Virus record (IMG/VR): IMGVR_UViG_3300039191_000701
Location: 1 to 26,023 of that record
DNA: 26,023 bases
Direction: 5' to 3' (one strand)
Source: a virus
Positions 15,301 through 22,787 of this stretch are shown here, one piece after another. How positions within the stretch are numbered: position 1 is the first letter of the stretch; every line of letters begins with the position of its first letter. The notes beneath the pieces were generated by a model that was given only the letters and a program-made list of their open reading frames with translations, did no database searches and was not told where the DNA came from. A program made the translations under genes and the position numbers.

Positions 15301-17208
15301 GTCGAAGCGTTCATCATGGGCGCGCAGCGCGTTCAGGATCTGCCAGACAACGCGGTAGCGTTCATTGTCGGCCAGCGCTTGTTCGGGCGGCACACCGGCG
15401 GGTACGCCGACCGGCAGGATGACATAGCCCATTTTCTTGGTGTCAGTCTTGCGCATGACGCGGCCGACCGATTGCACCACGTCGATCTGGCTTTTGCGCG
15501 GGTGCAGGAACATGATTGCATCGAGGGCGGGCACGTCGACGCCTTCGGACAGGCAGCGAGCGTTGGTCAAGATACGGCAAGTATTCTCGCCTGCATCGGC
15601 CTTCAGCCAATCCAGCAGAGCGCTGCGAGTCTTGGCGTTGAAGGTGCCATCGACGTGTTCGATTTCACATTGGAGGTGATCCGAGGGCGCATCGTTTTCG
15701 ACTAGGTTGTCCAGCCCAAGATACTCATCGACCACGGCCGAGAACTCGTCCCGGATCAGTTTGGAGCTGCGAATGTCCTTGGCGAACGCCAGCGCACGCT
15801 GCATCGGATGGGGATCGGCGGTGACGTCGGTCTTGAGGTCGATCTTGGTTAGCGCCTTGTAACAACCGATGATCTTGGTGGCATCGTCCAGCACCAGTTC
15901 GCTGCCCGCATCGCCGAGCCGTTTTTGCACTGCGGCACTGACCAACCCCTCGTCCATGGCCAGGACGATGACCTTGTAATCGGTAAGCAGACCGTTCTGC
16001 ACCGCCCAGCCGAAGCCCCTGTAAAACAGGGTTTCGCCAAAGAGGTCGGGGTTGTCCATTGACGCCAGTTCGGCGCCAACTTCATCCGCCTTGCTTCGAA
16101 CGTTGTCCCCGAAGATCCGGGGTGTCGCCGTCATGTAGAGGCGCTTGCGGCCCTCGACATGATCATCACTGTGGATTTTGACGAAGTTCGACTCTTCCTC
16201 GCCTCCAAGCGTCGCGCCGGTCGTTCGATGTGCCTCGTCACAGATGATTAGGTCGAATGCAGGAAGGCCTGCCTCCTGCGCACGGGTCAGAGTGACGATG
16301 GATTGATAGGTCGAGAAGATGACCGTCATCCGTTCGGGATCGTCCTCACCTGCCTTTTCGGCAACCTTGGCCGGATCCGTGGTGGCTGGAAACGCCAGAT
16401 CGTGGATTTCGATTTCGGCGACATCATCAGTGCTTTTGCGGCGCTTGCCGACATGGGCATCCGAGCAGACGGCAAAGGCCCGGATCGGCGTTTCGGTGTC
16501 ATTGGTCCATTCCCGAACCGTCTGGGACATCAGCGCCAGCGAAGGCACCATGAACAGAACGCGCTTGCCCTTGCCTGCGATGGCCTCGGCGATCTTCAGT
16601 GAGGTGAACGTTTTGCCAGTGCCGCACGCCATGATCATTTTGCCACGATCAGCCGCAGTCAAACCGGTTCTGACGTCTGCAAGTGCATCGTGCTGATGCT
16701 GCATAAGGGTTTTCTTGGCCGCCAAGACGATCTCGCCCCGTGCCTCGAAGATCGTCCAGTCGATCCGGCTTTCCCGCAAATCGGTCAATCCAATCCGCAC
16801 AACTGGGATCGCCTGACCGCGGATCATCTCCTCGGCATTTGTCCCCCACTCTTGCTCTGTCGTGTCGAGAACGACCCGCCGACGAAACGGCTCCTTGCCG
16901 GAGGCCGAGATGAAGCTATCGATATGCGATTTCTGGATCCGGGTATCGGCGGCGTAGAATTTTGCCTGGATCGCAGCGAAGCCGTCCTCATTGCGCAGTT
17001 TGGCGACCAGATCGATCCCTACATCTTTGCCATCCCAGCCGTTAGCTTTGGCCCAGTCGCTCCAGGTCCAGACAGCGTCATATTCCTCAACCTGAACCGG
17101 ATCATTCATGAAGAACGCAAGTGCGAGGCGTTCGAAGTACGTACCTTTCTCGCGTTCGGTAACAGCTGCGTCGCGATAAGATTGCAGGATGCGGTCAATT
17201 GCGGTCAT
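12313..17208 (-). CDS. Type ISP restriction-modification enzyme (nuclease-helicase-methyltransferase)
   Basis: A single 1631-aa polypeptide combining restriction and modification, in the LlaGI/LlaBIII layout. Residues 1-160 form an Mrr-like nuclease (D66, then Q81 and K83 in AIQAKFY). The SF2 translocase follows: ACGTGKT 194-200, DEAH 324-327, TATPR 360-364 and QSVGRVMRK 579-587. After a Gly-rich linker near 682-692 comes a helical coupler, then the N6-adenine methyltransferase with DPFTGTGTF at 918-926 and NPPY at 1025-1028. The rest is the target recognition part. Length is close to the usual 1570-1620 aa. All catalytic motifs are present, so it is probably active against unmodified phage or plasmid DNA. 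The DNA for residues about 1170-1375 is markedly AT-richer, as if the recognition part was exchanged. Confidence 0.92.
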   Translation of the reverse strand: MTAIDRILQSYRDAAVTEREKGTYFERLALAFFMNDPVQVEEYDAVWTWSDWAKANGWDGKDVGIDLVAKLRNEDGFAAIQAKFYAADTRIQKSHIDSFISASGKEPFRRRVVLDTTEQEWGTNAEEMIRGQAIPVVRIGLTDLRESRIDWTIFEARGEIVLAAKKTLMQHQHDALADVRTGLTAADRGKMIMACGTGKTFTSLKIAEAIAGKGKRVLFMVPSLALMSQTVREWTNDTETPIRAFAVCSDAHVGKRRKSTDDVAEIEIHDLAFPATTDPAKVAEKAGEDDPERMTVIFSTYQSIVTLTRAQEAGLPAFDLIICDEAHRTTGATLGGEEESNFVKIHSDDHVEGRKRLYMTATPRIFGDNVRSKADEVGAELASMDNPDLFGETLFYRGFGWAVQNGLLTDYKVIVLAMDEGLVSAAVQKRLGDAGSELVLDDATKIIGCYKALTKIDLKTDVTADPHPMQRALAFAKDIRSSKLIRDEFSAVVDEYLGLDNLVENDAPSDHLQCEIEHVDGTFNAKTRSALLDWLKADAGENTCRILTNARCLSEGVDVPALDAIMFLHPRKSQIDVVQSVGRVMRKTDTKKMGYVILPVGVPAGVPPEQALADNERYRVVWQILNALRAHDERFDSTINKASLGQDISDRVEIVGINAESEELRSVTAVVDKLPTKTKAAGSGIGSGSGGNGDDVIEGPGPTQTEMTFSIDEFSRAIMAKIVKKCGTRDYWEDWSTSIAEIAKSHITRLTALLKDPNTESRKAFDAFLAELRDDLNDTISEGDAIEMLAQHIITRPVFETLFEGHKFTAENPVSRAMQRVLDVLNEANLDKESKDLEKFYASVKMRSQGITDPQAKQKLIVELYDKFFRNAFPRTTEKLGIVYTPVEIVDFILHSVNEMLQEHFGQTLGSKGVHIIDPFTGTGTFITRLLQSGLIAPEELEHKYRNEIHANEIVLLAYYIAAINIEAVYQGITESHEYVPFEGICLTDTFQMYEGDDELALYMPDNSERRKRQKEVDIRVIVGNPPYSSGQNSANDNNANVGYPGLDGRIGETYAERSTATLKNSLYDSYIRAIRWASDRIGDAGIVAYVTNAGWVDGNAADGLRACLAEEFTDLYIFHLRGNQRTSGERSRKEGGKIFGSGSRAPIAISVFVKNPDAAEHGRIFFHDIGDYLNQKQKLSIIRDFAAVNGISNANGWERIMPDDQNDWVNQRDASFDAFYKIGDRDRGEREKLFVEFSGGSKTNRDAWCFNPSPSTLGSKISSLLKVYNSERRRFHNDTNRPSDPSEYVAYDAKKISWNRSLLRRLGSDVELTFDQSALRKSLYRPYSKQWLYFDRSLVSDIGKMPRFFPDASLDNRIIVVKLRWSGDGNLALMSDAPIELQSDGGTQCFPLYLYDQQDEVSDNLFEGQSSGLQRRDAITDAGLAHFQTAYPGEAITKEDIFYYVYGLLHSPDYRDRYADNLTKELPRIPGVKTYADFRAFSDAGRALGDLHVNYETVEPYPVTYKQGDPRTWVVKDAQTFYRVTKMKFAGKRGDTDKTTVIYNANITMTDVPLEAYDYVVNGKPALEWVMERQVVKTDKASGIVNDANAYAVETMNNPAYPLELFQRVITVSLKTMKIVRALPKLDLPE

Positions 17209-17420
17209 GAAAATTCCTCGTCTTTTGACCGCAACTTAGCCGCGTTTTCCACACCGGGCGACCCCCTATCGTCGGATGGCGAAGCCAAGCACCTGTCGCG
17301 CTACATCGAGAAATATTTAGTCTTAACTGGCCCTTGCCCCGGAAACCTAGCTAACCCTGCGTGACTCTTAGGGCGCGATCTCATAGCGTCGCGTCTGAAT
17401 AGTGGTTTGGGAGACACGGG
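17209..17420. promoter_or_regulatory. Divergent control region of the Type ISP and DUF262 genes
   Basis: The 212-bp gap separates two outward-reading defence genes. A GAGG site lies 7 bases before the Type ISP ATG and a GGGAG site 8 bases before the GTG of the DUF262 gene. The middle holds the AT-rich stretch AAATATTTAGTCTTAACT (17311-17328), a likely promoter core for one or both directions. I see no clear operator dyad. A plus-strand frame here gives a protein-like fragment (SSDGEAKHLSRYIEKYL) but has no start or family. Confidence 0.4.
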
Positions 17421-19478
17421 GTGAAGGCAGCAGAGACCAAGGTTGATCGTTTTCTGGCCAGCAATGAGACGTCTTTCGCGATTCCTGTCTATCAGCGTAA
17501 TTACGACTGGGCGAAGACGCAATGCGCGCAGTTGTTCAAGGATATTCTGGAAGTTGGGGGCAATGACGATCTGTCCGGGCATTTCATTGGCAGCGTCGTT
17601 TACGTTCATGATGATGTTTACACGGTCTCAGGACTTCGCGAATTTACGATCATTGATGGCCAGCAGCGCCTGACCACCCTGACGCTGATCTACATCGCCA
17701 TTTTCCGTTACCTGGTTGCCGCGGGCGAAGAGCGCGAAGCCCAGCGCGTCTACAAGACATTCCTGATCAACGAATTTGCAGAAGACACCGAGAAGCTGAA
17801 GCTGAAACCTACCGACAACAACAAGGCCGCGCTGGCTCAGCTAATGGATCCACAGGAAGCGATTAAGGTCAGCGGGTATTCGCGGTTGGTCGAGAATTTC
17901 CGCTTCTTTCAGACCAGGATCGACGCGTCCAACGTGGCAATTGTCCTGAAGGGATTGTCCAAGCTCATCTTTGTCGACATTGCGCTGGACCGCCAGAAGG
18001 ACAACCCGCAGCGCATCTTCGAGAGCCTGAATTCGACGGGTCTGGAGCTTTCGCAGGCTGACCTGATCCGCAACTACATTCTTATGGGATTGCCGCGCAA
18101 AGAGCAGGAGCAGGTGTTCCGCAAGTTCTGGGAGCCAATCGAGCGCAATGCGCGCAATCTCGAGGTGAATGAAAGCCGCGTATCAGATTTCATCCGAGAC
18201 TATCTGACGCTGAAGCAGAAGGACATTCCTAACAAGGGCGCGGTGTATGCGAAGTTCAAAGAGCGCTTTCCCACACCAAACTCGCCCGAGCTGATGGATG
18301 CTCTTGTCGAAATCCGCGAACTGTCGAACGTCTATGCGCGCCTGCTTAATCCTGATCTGGAAACGGACGCCGTGATCGCGCGCGAACTCGGCTATATCCG
18401 CACACTCGAGATCAACGTTTCCTATCCGTTCCTGATGCCGGTCTATCGGGATTTCCAAGACGGGGTGATTTCCCGAGACGACTATGCAGCAGTGCTGCGT
18501 CTGGTTCAAAGCTATGTCTGGCGTCGCGCCATCTTGGGCCTACCTACCAACGCGCTGAACAAGATCTTTATGGGCCTTTACGATCGGGTGGAACCCGAGG
18601 AATACCTCAAGTCGATCCAGCGCGCGCTGATGCAGCGTGGCGGCACACAGCGTTTCCCGCGCGACCCCGAGGTGCTGGCGGTCCTCAAGGAGAAGGACAT
18701 GTACAGCGTAAAGGGGCGCACGCGCACCTATTTCTTTGACAGGCTCGAGAACCACAACAACCGAGAGATCGTCGATGTCACGGTGCCCGGAATCACGGTC
18801 GAGCATATCTTCCCGCAAAACCCTGATCCGGAATGGCGCAGCATCCTAGACGAGGACGACTATGCGGCGATGGGAGAGCACTTCCTCAACACGATCGGCA
18901 ACCTGACGCTGTCAGGCAACAACGGTCGACTTGGTAACAAGACATTTACCGCAAAGCGGGACATGAACCACGATGGTGCTGAACAAGGCTACCGCTACAG
19001 TCGGCTCTGGCTGAATCGCGACCTGCAGACCCTTGATCATTGGAATGTGGAACAGATCGAAGCGCGGGCAGAGCGCATCGCACAGCGGTTTCTTGAGGTC
19101 TGGCCCGCACCCAGCGTGGACGTGCTGGTCGGCTCAGATGTTGATGAGGTCAATATCTTCGAGGCGGAAGAGCCGAAGTTCAAAAAATTGGAATATGCGG
19201 TTTTCCTCGGAAACCGGCTCTGGGTGACGCAGGTCAGCCGTCTTTACGTCGAGGTCATCCAGCGTCTGCTTTCTGAGCAACCTGACGCTTTCCACGGTAC
19301 GAAGCTTGGTGATCGCATCCAACTGGCCGCCGATCCCGCCAGCTTGCGCCAATCGGTTCAGGTCGCGGAGGGCTATTTCGTCGAGGGCAACATCGATTCG
19401 ACGACCAAATTCGAGAGGATGAAATTCACCCTGTCCGAACTGGGTCTTGAGGATGAGCTGTTCATCAAGTTCGCATAG
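17421..19478 (+). CDS. DUF262/DUF1524 (GmrSD-type) restriction protein
   Basis: A 685-aa protein. The N-terminal DUF262 part has IPVYQRNYDW at 21-30 and the nucleotide-binding DGQQRLTT at 79-86, and continues to NSTGLELSQADLIRNY near 205-220. The C-terminal DUF1524 part is an HNH-type nuclease with VEHIFPQNP near 459-467 and NTIGNLTLSGNN near 488-499. GmrS and GmrD activities are joined here, as in many single-chain members that cut modified phage DNA in a nucleotide-dependent way. About 110 extra residues follow the nuclease. The start is GTG at 17421. It lies divergent to the Type ISP gene, so the two may cover unmodified and modified invaders. Confidence 0.88.
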   Translation: MKAAETKVDRFLASNETSFAIPVYQRNYDWAKTQCAQLFKDILEVGGNDDLSGHFIGSVVYVHDDVYTVSGLREFTIIDGQQRLTTLTLIYIAIFRYLVAAGEEREAQRVYKTFLINEFAEDTEKLKLKPTDNNKAALAQLMDPQEAIKVSGYSRLVENFRFFQTRIDASNVAIVLKGLSKLIFVDIALDRQKDNPQRIFESLNSTGLELSQADLIRNYILMGLPRKEQEQVFRKFWEPIERNARNLEVNESRVSDFIRDYLTLKQKDIPNKGAVYAKFKERFPTPNSPELMDALVEIRELSNVYARLLNPDLETDAVIARELGYIRTLEINVSYPFLMPVYRDFQDGVISRDDYAAVLRLVQSYVWRRAILGLPTNALNKIFMGLYDRVEPEEYLKSIQRALMQRGGTQRFPRDPEVLAVLKEKDMYSVKGRTRTYFFDRLENHNNREIVDVTVPGITVEHIFPQNPDPEWRSILDEDDYAAMGEHFLNTIGNLTLSGNNGRLGNKTFTAKRDMNHDGAEQGYRYSRLWLNRDLQTLDHWNVEQIEARAERIAQRFLEVWPAPSVDVLVGSDVDEVNIFEAEEPKFKKLEYAVFLGNRLWVTQVSRLYVEVIQRLLSEQPDAFHGTKLGDRIQLAADPASLRQSVQVAEGYFVEGNIDSTTKFERMKFTLSELGLEDELFIKFA

Positions 19479-19495
19479 GGTTTAGGATACCCTCA

Positions 19496-20170
19496 TCATT
19501 CACTGACTGGCGAGCTTGCAGCCCAAGGTCGCACTTTCGGCATCGCGGCCGTCACCTCCACCTCCCGCAGCATCCCGCCCACCACCAACCCATCGCGCAC
19601 CCAATCCAACGCCTGCCACCAATCCTCATAGCCGCGCCGGGCGGAGGCGATCTGTTCCGGGTGCGGCCGCCAGGTGATCGGGCAGGCCATAACCTCGACC
19701 GTGCGCCATTTGCCTCGGGTCAGCACCTGTTCGGTGCCCACAACTTCCGTCACGGCCCGAACACCATGCTGATTCTGGCGCGTTTCCACCGGCACGCAAC
19801 GCGGCACCACGCCGGGCATCCAGTCGGGGGTCAACCCGGCGCGGGACAGTTCCGCCACGCGGATCGCCATGCGGATGCCGCCGAGGCTGTCGGGCATTCC
19901 TGCAACTGTGGCGGCGATGACCTCGGCGTCCGCGTGGGTATAACTGCCCATCTTGTGCTGACCACCGTCCACTTTGCAGCCCAGCGCGGCGCGTTGCATC
20001 AGGACATATTCCAAGCCAAACCCAAAGCCTTCTTCGACCACGTCCCTCGGAGGGGGCAGTTCCAGCTGTGCCTTTTCCACCCGAAACGCCCATTCCAGCG
20101 CCGCCTGAACGCCCAGCGCGCGTTTCATCTTTGCACCACCGGCGCGGCCGATCCGTCCCTGCATGCTCAT
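19496..20170 (-). CDS. Conserved phage hypothetical protein (about 224 aa)
   Basis: I do not recognise a defined domain. The product opens MSMQGRIGRAGGAKMKRALG, continues with LEWAFRVEKAQLELPPP and ends with WWQALDWVRDGLVVGGMLREVEVTAAMPKVRPWA. It resembles uncharacterised proteins next to C5 methyltransferases in Rhodobacteraceae prophages. I prefer the ATG at 20170: GAAGGA sits about 8 bases ahead, and this ATG forms an ATGA with the stop of the upstream frame ending at 20167. The ATG at 20179 is an alternative. It faces the DUF262 gene tail to tail across 17 bp containing a short AGGGT/ACCCT inverted repeat. Confidence 0.7.
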   Translation of the reverse strand: MSMQGRIGRAGGAKMKRALGVQAALEWAFRVEKAQLELPPPRDVVEEGFGFGLEYVLMQRAALGCKVDGGQHKMGSYTHADAEVIAATVAGMPDSLGGIRMAIRVAELSRAGLTPDWMPGVVPRCVPVETRQNQHGVRAVTEVVGTEQVLTRGKWRTVEVMACPITWRPHPEQIASARRGYEDWWQALDWVRDGLVVGGMLREVEVTAAMPKVRPWAASSPVSE

Positions 20171-20928
20171 GGCAGCCATCCTTCAAAGAGGTTCATCTGC
20201 GCTGGGCCCTCCGGCTCGTCCGTTGGCCGCCAGATCCACAGACCCGAGGCCATGGGCAGCTGCGAGAGAGCGCCACGCATGTGCCGCTGCCAGAGGATGA
20301 ACTCCGTTGCCGAGCAGGCGCAGAGCGCGTGCCCGATGGGCCAGCCCATCAGCCATCCGACGAAGAGCGGATTGAGCCGCCGCCGTGCCCGGGCTTTCAG
20401 GATGCGCCGCGAGACGACCCGCCCATGCGAGGCAATCATTGAAGCCCAGAGCGGGCGCGAGATCGGGGCGTGCGGCGAGGATTGCTGCCCATGCATCCCG
20501 ATCACCGGGTCCGGGCGGGTGAAGCCCAGTTCTGCCCGATAGTGCAGAATATCCATCCGGGACTTGCCATCCGCCCGCGTCACACTGGCCGGGCTGCTGC
20601 CCTTCCAGTTCTGTGCCGCTGGTGTCGGCCACCGGAGCGCCTGCGCGCTCAGCTTGGGCTCGCCCCGGCTGTTGATCTTGCCGCGCAGCCGGTCGACCTG
20701 ATCGTCCGCCACCGGGGTCTGCCATTGCGCCGCCTGCGCTGGCAGGGGAGGCATCCCGCCCGAGCCGTAATTCTGGCCCGGCCCACCCTTCGCTCCGTCT
20801 GTCGCCTTGGGTGTCGACCAAGTGCTGATGCCCAGCGCCAGCGCCTCGGCCTTGCGGGTAAAGTCGCTGTTCCCGGCCGGGTTGTAGGTTGCCGTGCCGG
20901 GATGCAGGCTCATCGGTGTGGGCCAGGA
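20167..20928 (-). CDS. C-terminal half of the C5 methyltransferase in the second frame
   Basis: This frame, one base downstream of the catalytic frame, encodes the repeated WPTP/STP-type segments seen in many phage C5 enzymes: SWPTPMSLHPGT, WSTPKATDGAKGG, QTPVADDQ and RWPTPAAQNWKGS. It ends with RRRLNPLFVGWLMGWPIGHA and HMRGALSQL. By eye its third codon positions are nearly all G or C, whereas the catalytic frame in the same DNA is about half. Its TGA overlaps the next ATG (20170-20167), as elsewhere in this operon. No good start exists nearby (ATG at 20913 lacks a ribosome site). So it is read either by a frameshift from the catalytic frame or is a remnant. Confidence 0.55.
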   Translation of the reverse strand, partial: SWPTPMSLHPGTATYNPAGNSDFTRKAEALALGISTWSTPKATDGAKGGPGQNYGSGGMPPLPAQAAQWQTPVADDQVDRLRGKINSRGEPKLSAQALRWPTPAAQNWKGSSPASVTRADGKSRMDILHYRAELGFTRPDPVIGMHGQQSSPHAPISRPLWASMIASHGRVVSRRILKARARRRLNPLFVGWLMGWPIGHALCACSATEFILWQRHMRGALSQLPMASGLWIWRPTDEPEGPAQMNLFEGWLP

Positions 20929-21424
20929 TGAAGATGCGCAACCGCTGGTGCGGCGCGCCGACTTCTGCCGCGCTGAACAGGCCCGCCGCAGGCGTGTAGC
21001 CCATGTCCCAAAGCTCTCGCAGCACGGCTTCAAGGCCGAGGGTGACGTGACCGGGGACGTTCTCCAAGAAGACCCACTCGGGAGCGCATTCTCGGACGAC
21101 GCGGGCGACCTCTGGCCAGAGGTGGCGGGGATCATTGGCACCGCCGCGCTTTCCGGCGGCGCTGAAGGGCTGGCAGGGATACCCGGCGAGGATTGTGTCG
21201 AAAGCACCGCGGAAGGGGCGGGCTTTGAGGCTGCGCAAATCATCCCAGATTGGCGCGGGGGCGAAATACCCTGCGCGCTGGGCGGCAATGAGGACGGCGC
21301 GGGGCCAGTCCTCCCATTCGACAAAGGCGCGGGTGTGATAGCCGGGCTCGGCGAGCATGAGGCCCAGATCAAGGCCTCCGCCGCCTGCGCAGAGGGACAA
21401 TCCGTGCCGGGGACGTGACACCAT
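20183..21424 (-). CDS. C5 cytosine DNA methyltransferase, catalytic frame
   Basis: From ATG 21424 this frame encodes 413 aa with the C5 motifs in order: I LSLCAGGGGLDLGL (about 8-21), IV with catalytic Cys AGYPCQPFSAAGKRGG (about 72-87), VI FLENVPGH (about 114-121), VIII GAPHQRLRIFIL (about 154-165). Beyond about residue 166 (position 20928) composition changes to Gly/Ala/Arg-rich, although ALRLLGNGVHPLAAAHAW near the end looks like motif X. A second frame over the same DNA (20928-20167) looks like protein too. The enzyme would mark cytosines in phage DNA. Either this frame is complete, or the gene is frameshifted near 20928. The start lies 5 bp after the replication gene stop. Confidence 0.8.
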   Translation of the reverse strand: MVSRPRHGLSLCAGGGGLDLGLMLAEPGYHTRAFVEWEDWPRAVLIAAQRAGYFAPAPIWDDLRSLKARPFRGAFDTILAGYPCQPFSAAGKRGGANDPRHLWPEVARVVRECAPEWVFLENVPGHVTLGLEAVLRELWDMGYTPAAGLFSAAEVGAPHQRLRIFILAHTDEPASRHGNLQPGREQRLYPQGRGAGAGHQHLVDTQGDRRSEGWAGPELRLGRDASPASAGGAMADPGGGRSGRPAARQDQQPGRAQAERAGAPVADTSGTELEGQQPGQCDAGGWQVPDGYSALSGRTGLHPPGPGDRDAWAAILAARPDLAPALGFNDCLAWAGRLAAHPESPGTAAAQSALRRMADGLAHRARALRLLGNGVHPLAAAHAWRSLAAAHGLGSVDLAANGRAGGPSADEPL

Positions 21425-21429
21425 GCCAT

Positions 21430-22398
21430 TCACCGCACCCCCCGCTGACGCAGCCTGTCCGCCGTCACCAGCCCGCGCGCCAGCATCGCCTCGCACATGG
21501 CGTTGCTGATCATGCCATTGGGCAGGTATTCGTCTGAATTGACCTTGGCGGCGTAGAAGTTCGCCAGTTCATCAGGGCTGGGTGGAGGCTTTCCTTGGGC
21601 CTTGCGGCTGTGCTTGGATTTCAGGGCGCTGGAATTGTCTGCGGCCCCCTGCGCATCTCGCCGGGCGGCGCGCTCCATGAAGCGATCCAGCGCCTTTGGG
21701 CCGTCGGGCGGATTGGGGTGATCGGCCCGTGAGGCGCGGGCCACTTCGAGGATCTTATCCTCAGACAACCCGAGGTCATCGATCCAGCGGCGAACGTGCG
21801 ACCGCGCTGGCCAGCCCTGCCACCAGGCAGGGAGCGTGGCATCGGAGGCGAAGCCCAGCGCGTCGAGCAGTTCTGCAAAGAACCGATCAAAATCGGCATC
21901 GCGCGCAGCCGCGTCCTCCTCCTCCTTTACAGGTTTACTTAGGGGTTCTCTTACAAGGTTAATCTCCGGATTCCGGAGATGGCTTTGGGCAAAATCAGGA
22001 GATGGCTTTGCCGAAAATCCGGAGATGGCTCCATGTCCGGAAACTGGAGTTGGATCGACATTCTGTTCTTCTTCCGTTCCTGCAATTCCATCTCCGGTTT
22101 TCGGAGTTGGCTCTGGTGGAAACCCATCCTCGAACCCCAAGATGTAGCGCGTTGCTTTGCGCTTGTGGGTGCGCGGATCATAGCTGCGAACCCGGTGGAT
22201 CAGGCGCAGCTCCTCAAGCTTGGTGAGGTGGTTGTTCAGTGCTGAGACCGACATTTCCGCGTCGTCGGCCAATCGTACCTGCGTCGGGAAACAGCCGAAG
22301 TCCGGATTGTGCCGGTCACAGAGGAACCAGAGCACGATCTTGGTCGCAGGCTTCAACCCGCGTTGCTGGATGGCCCAGACGGTTGCCTTGTGACTCAT
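21430..22398 (-). CDS. Winged-helix phage replication protein (lambda O-like role)
   Basis: A 322-aa protein with an N-terminal winged helix-turn-helix (about 1-88: PTQVRLADDAEMSVSALNNHLTKLEELRLIHR), a polar linker (about 90-165) and a C-terminal domain (DFDRFFAELLDALGF ... WRWIDD-like HVRRWIDDLGLSEDKILEVA), ending with RLRQRGVR. This order matches phage initiators that bind repeats inside their own gene. The linker DNA indeed carries an iteron-like array. The gene overlaps the nuclease gene by 4 bp and is followed at once by the C5 methyltransferase. The role is inferred from architecture; a plain transcription regulator is the alternative. Confidence 0.7.
   Translation of the reverse strand: MSHKATVWAIQQRGLKPATKIVLWFLCDRHNPDFGCFPTQVRLADDAEMSVSALNNHLTKLEELRLIHRVRSYDPRTHKRKATRYILGFEDGFPPEPTPKTGDGIAGTEEEQNVDPTPVSGHGAISGFSAKPSPDFAQSHLRNPEINLVREPLSKPVKEEEDAAARDADFDRFFAELLDALGFASDATLPAWWQGWPARSHVRRWIDDLGLSEDKILEVARASRADHPNPPDGPKALDRFMERAARRDAQGAADNSSALKSKHSRKAQGKPPPSPDELANFYAAKVNSDEYLPNGMISNAMCEAMLARGLVTADRLRQRGVR
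21962..22112. repeat. Iteron-like array and dyad, candidate phage replication origin
   Basis: The core GGAGATGGCT occurs at 21975, 21998 and 22021, exactly 23 bp apart, each with AT-rich flanks (AAAATC before the second and third). Looser copies GGAGTTGGAT at 22046 and GGAGTTGGCT at 22103 follow. At one end lies a perfect 19-bp palindrome, ATCTCCGGA-T-TCCGGAGAT (21962-21980). A moderately AT-rich stretch (about 21925-21962) adjoins it. The array lies in the linker of the winged-helix gene, as lambda iterons lie in gene O. Confidence 0.6.
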
Positions 22399-22787
22399 GA
22401 TGCAACCCTCCGCGCTGGGCGGACACGGGTGGTGAAGCTATGATCGGCCAACGCGCTCAGCGCGTCATCGAGCGAGCGCACGAGCGCCCAGCCGAAGCCC
22501 TGCGCAAGCACGGCATCGCGAAACGCCTCCTGGTTCGGGCGCAATCGGCCCTTCGGGGCCTTCAGCTCCAGAAACAGAATGCGCCCGTCGCAGAGCACCA
22601 TCAGGTCGGCAAAACCCGCATGCACGCCCATGCCGACGAGGATCGCCTGGCGCTTTGCGCCGCGCGGCCCGGCCTCGGTCACCTCATTGGCGCAGTGATG
22701 GATGATGGCGGTGCGGGGCAGAATGAGCCGCAACGTCTGCACGACCGCGCGCTGCAGATCGGCCTCGGGGGTTCCACGCCGCGTCAT
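22395..22787 (-). CDS. VRR-NUC domain nuclease
   Basis: A 130-aa single-domain PD-(D/E)XK nuclease. The active site reads D61 in GFADLMVL, E74 and K76 in LFLELKAPKG, followed by Q86 in LRPNQEAF, the standard VRR-NUC order. Short stand-alone VRR-NUC proteins are frequent in phage replication modules, where they probably resolve branched DNA or act as Holliday-junction nucleases. It overlaps both neighbours by 4 bp (22395-22398 and 22784-22787), so it is translationally coupled in the early operon. The length fits the phage type. Confidence 0.88.
   Translation of the reverse strand: MTRRGTPEADLQRAVVQTLRLILPRTAIIHHCANEVTEAGPRGAKRQAILVGMGVHAGFADLMVLCDGRILFLELKAPKGRLRPNQEAFRDAVLAQGFGWALVRSLDDALSALADHSFTTRVRPARRVAS

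Noticed and set aside
14413-15705. 430-codon open frame on the plus strand
   Set aside because: Antisense of the Type ISP gene, which has all its catalytic motifs in the other strand; repetitive Asp/Gly/Val composition is typical of a shadow.
19479-19495. Rho-independent terminator between the DUF262 and hypothetical genes
   Set aside because: The AGGGT/ACCCT inverted repeat is only five bases and has no T-run, so it is too weak to call.
20929-21429. N-terminal part of the second frame over the C5 methyltransferase
   Set aside because: Ser/Pro/Ala-rich with no motifs, while the overlapping frame carries motifs I, IV, VI and VIII; only the part after 20928 looks real.
21962-22112. CRISPR-like array
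   Set aside because: Units are only 23 bp apart with about 10-bp cores and no unique spacers, and they lie inside a coding gene; iterons fit better.
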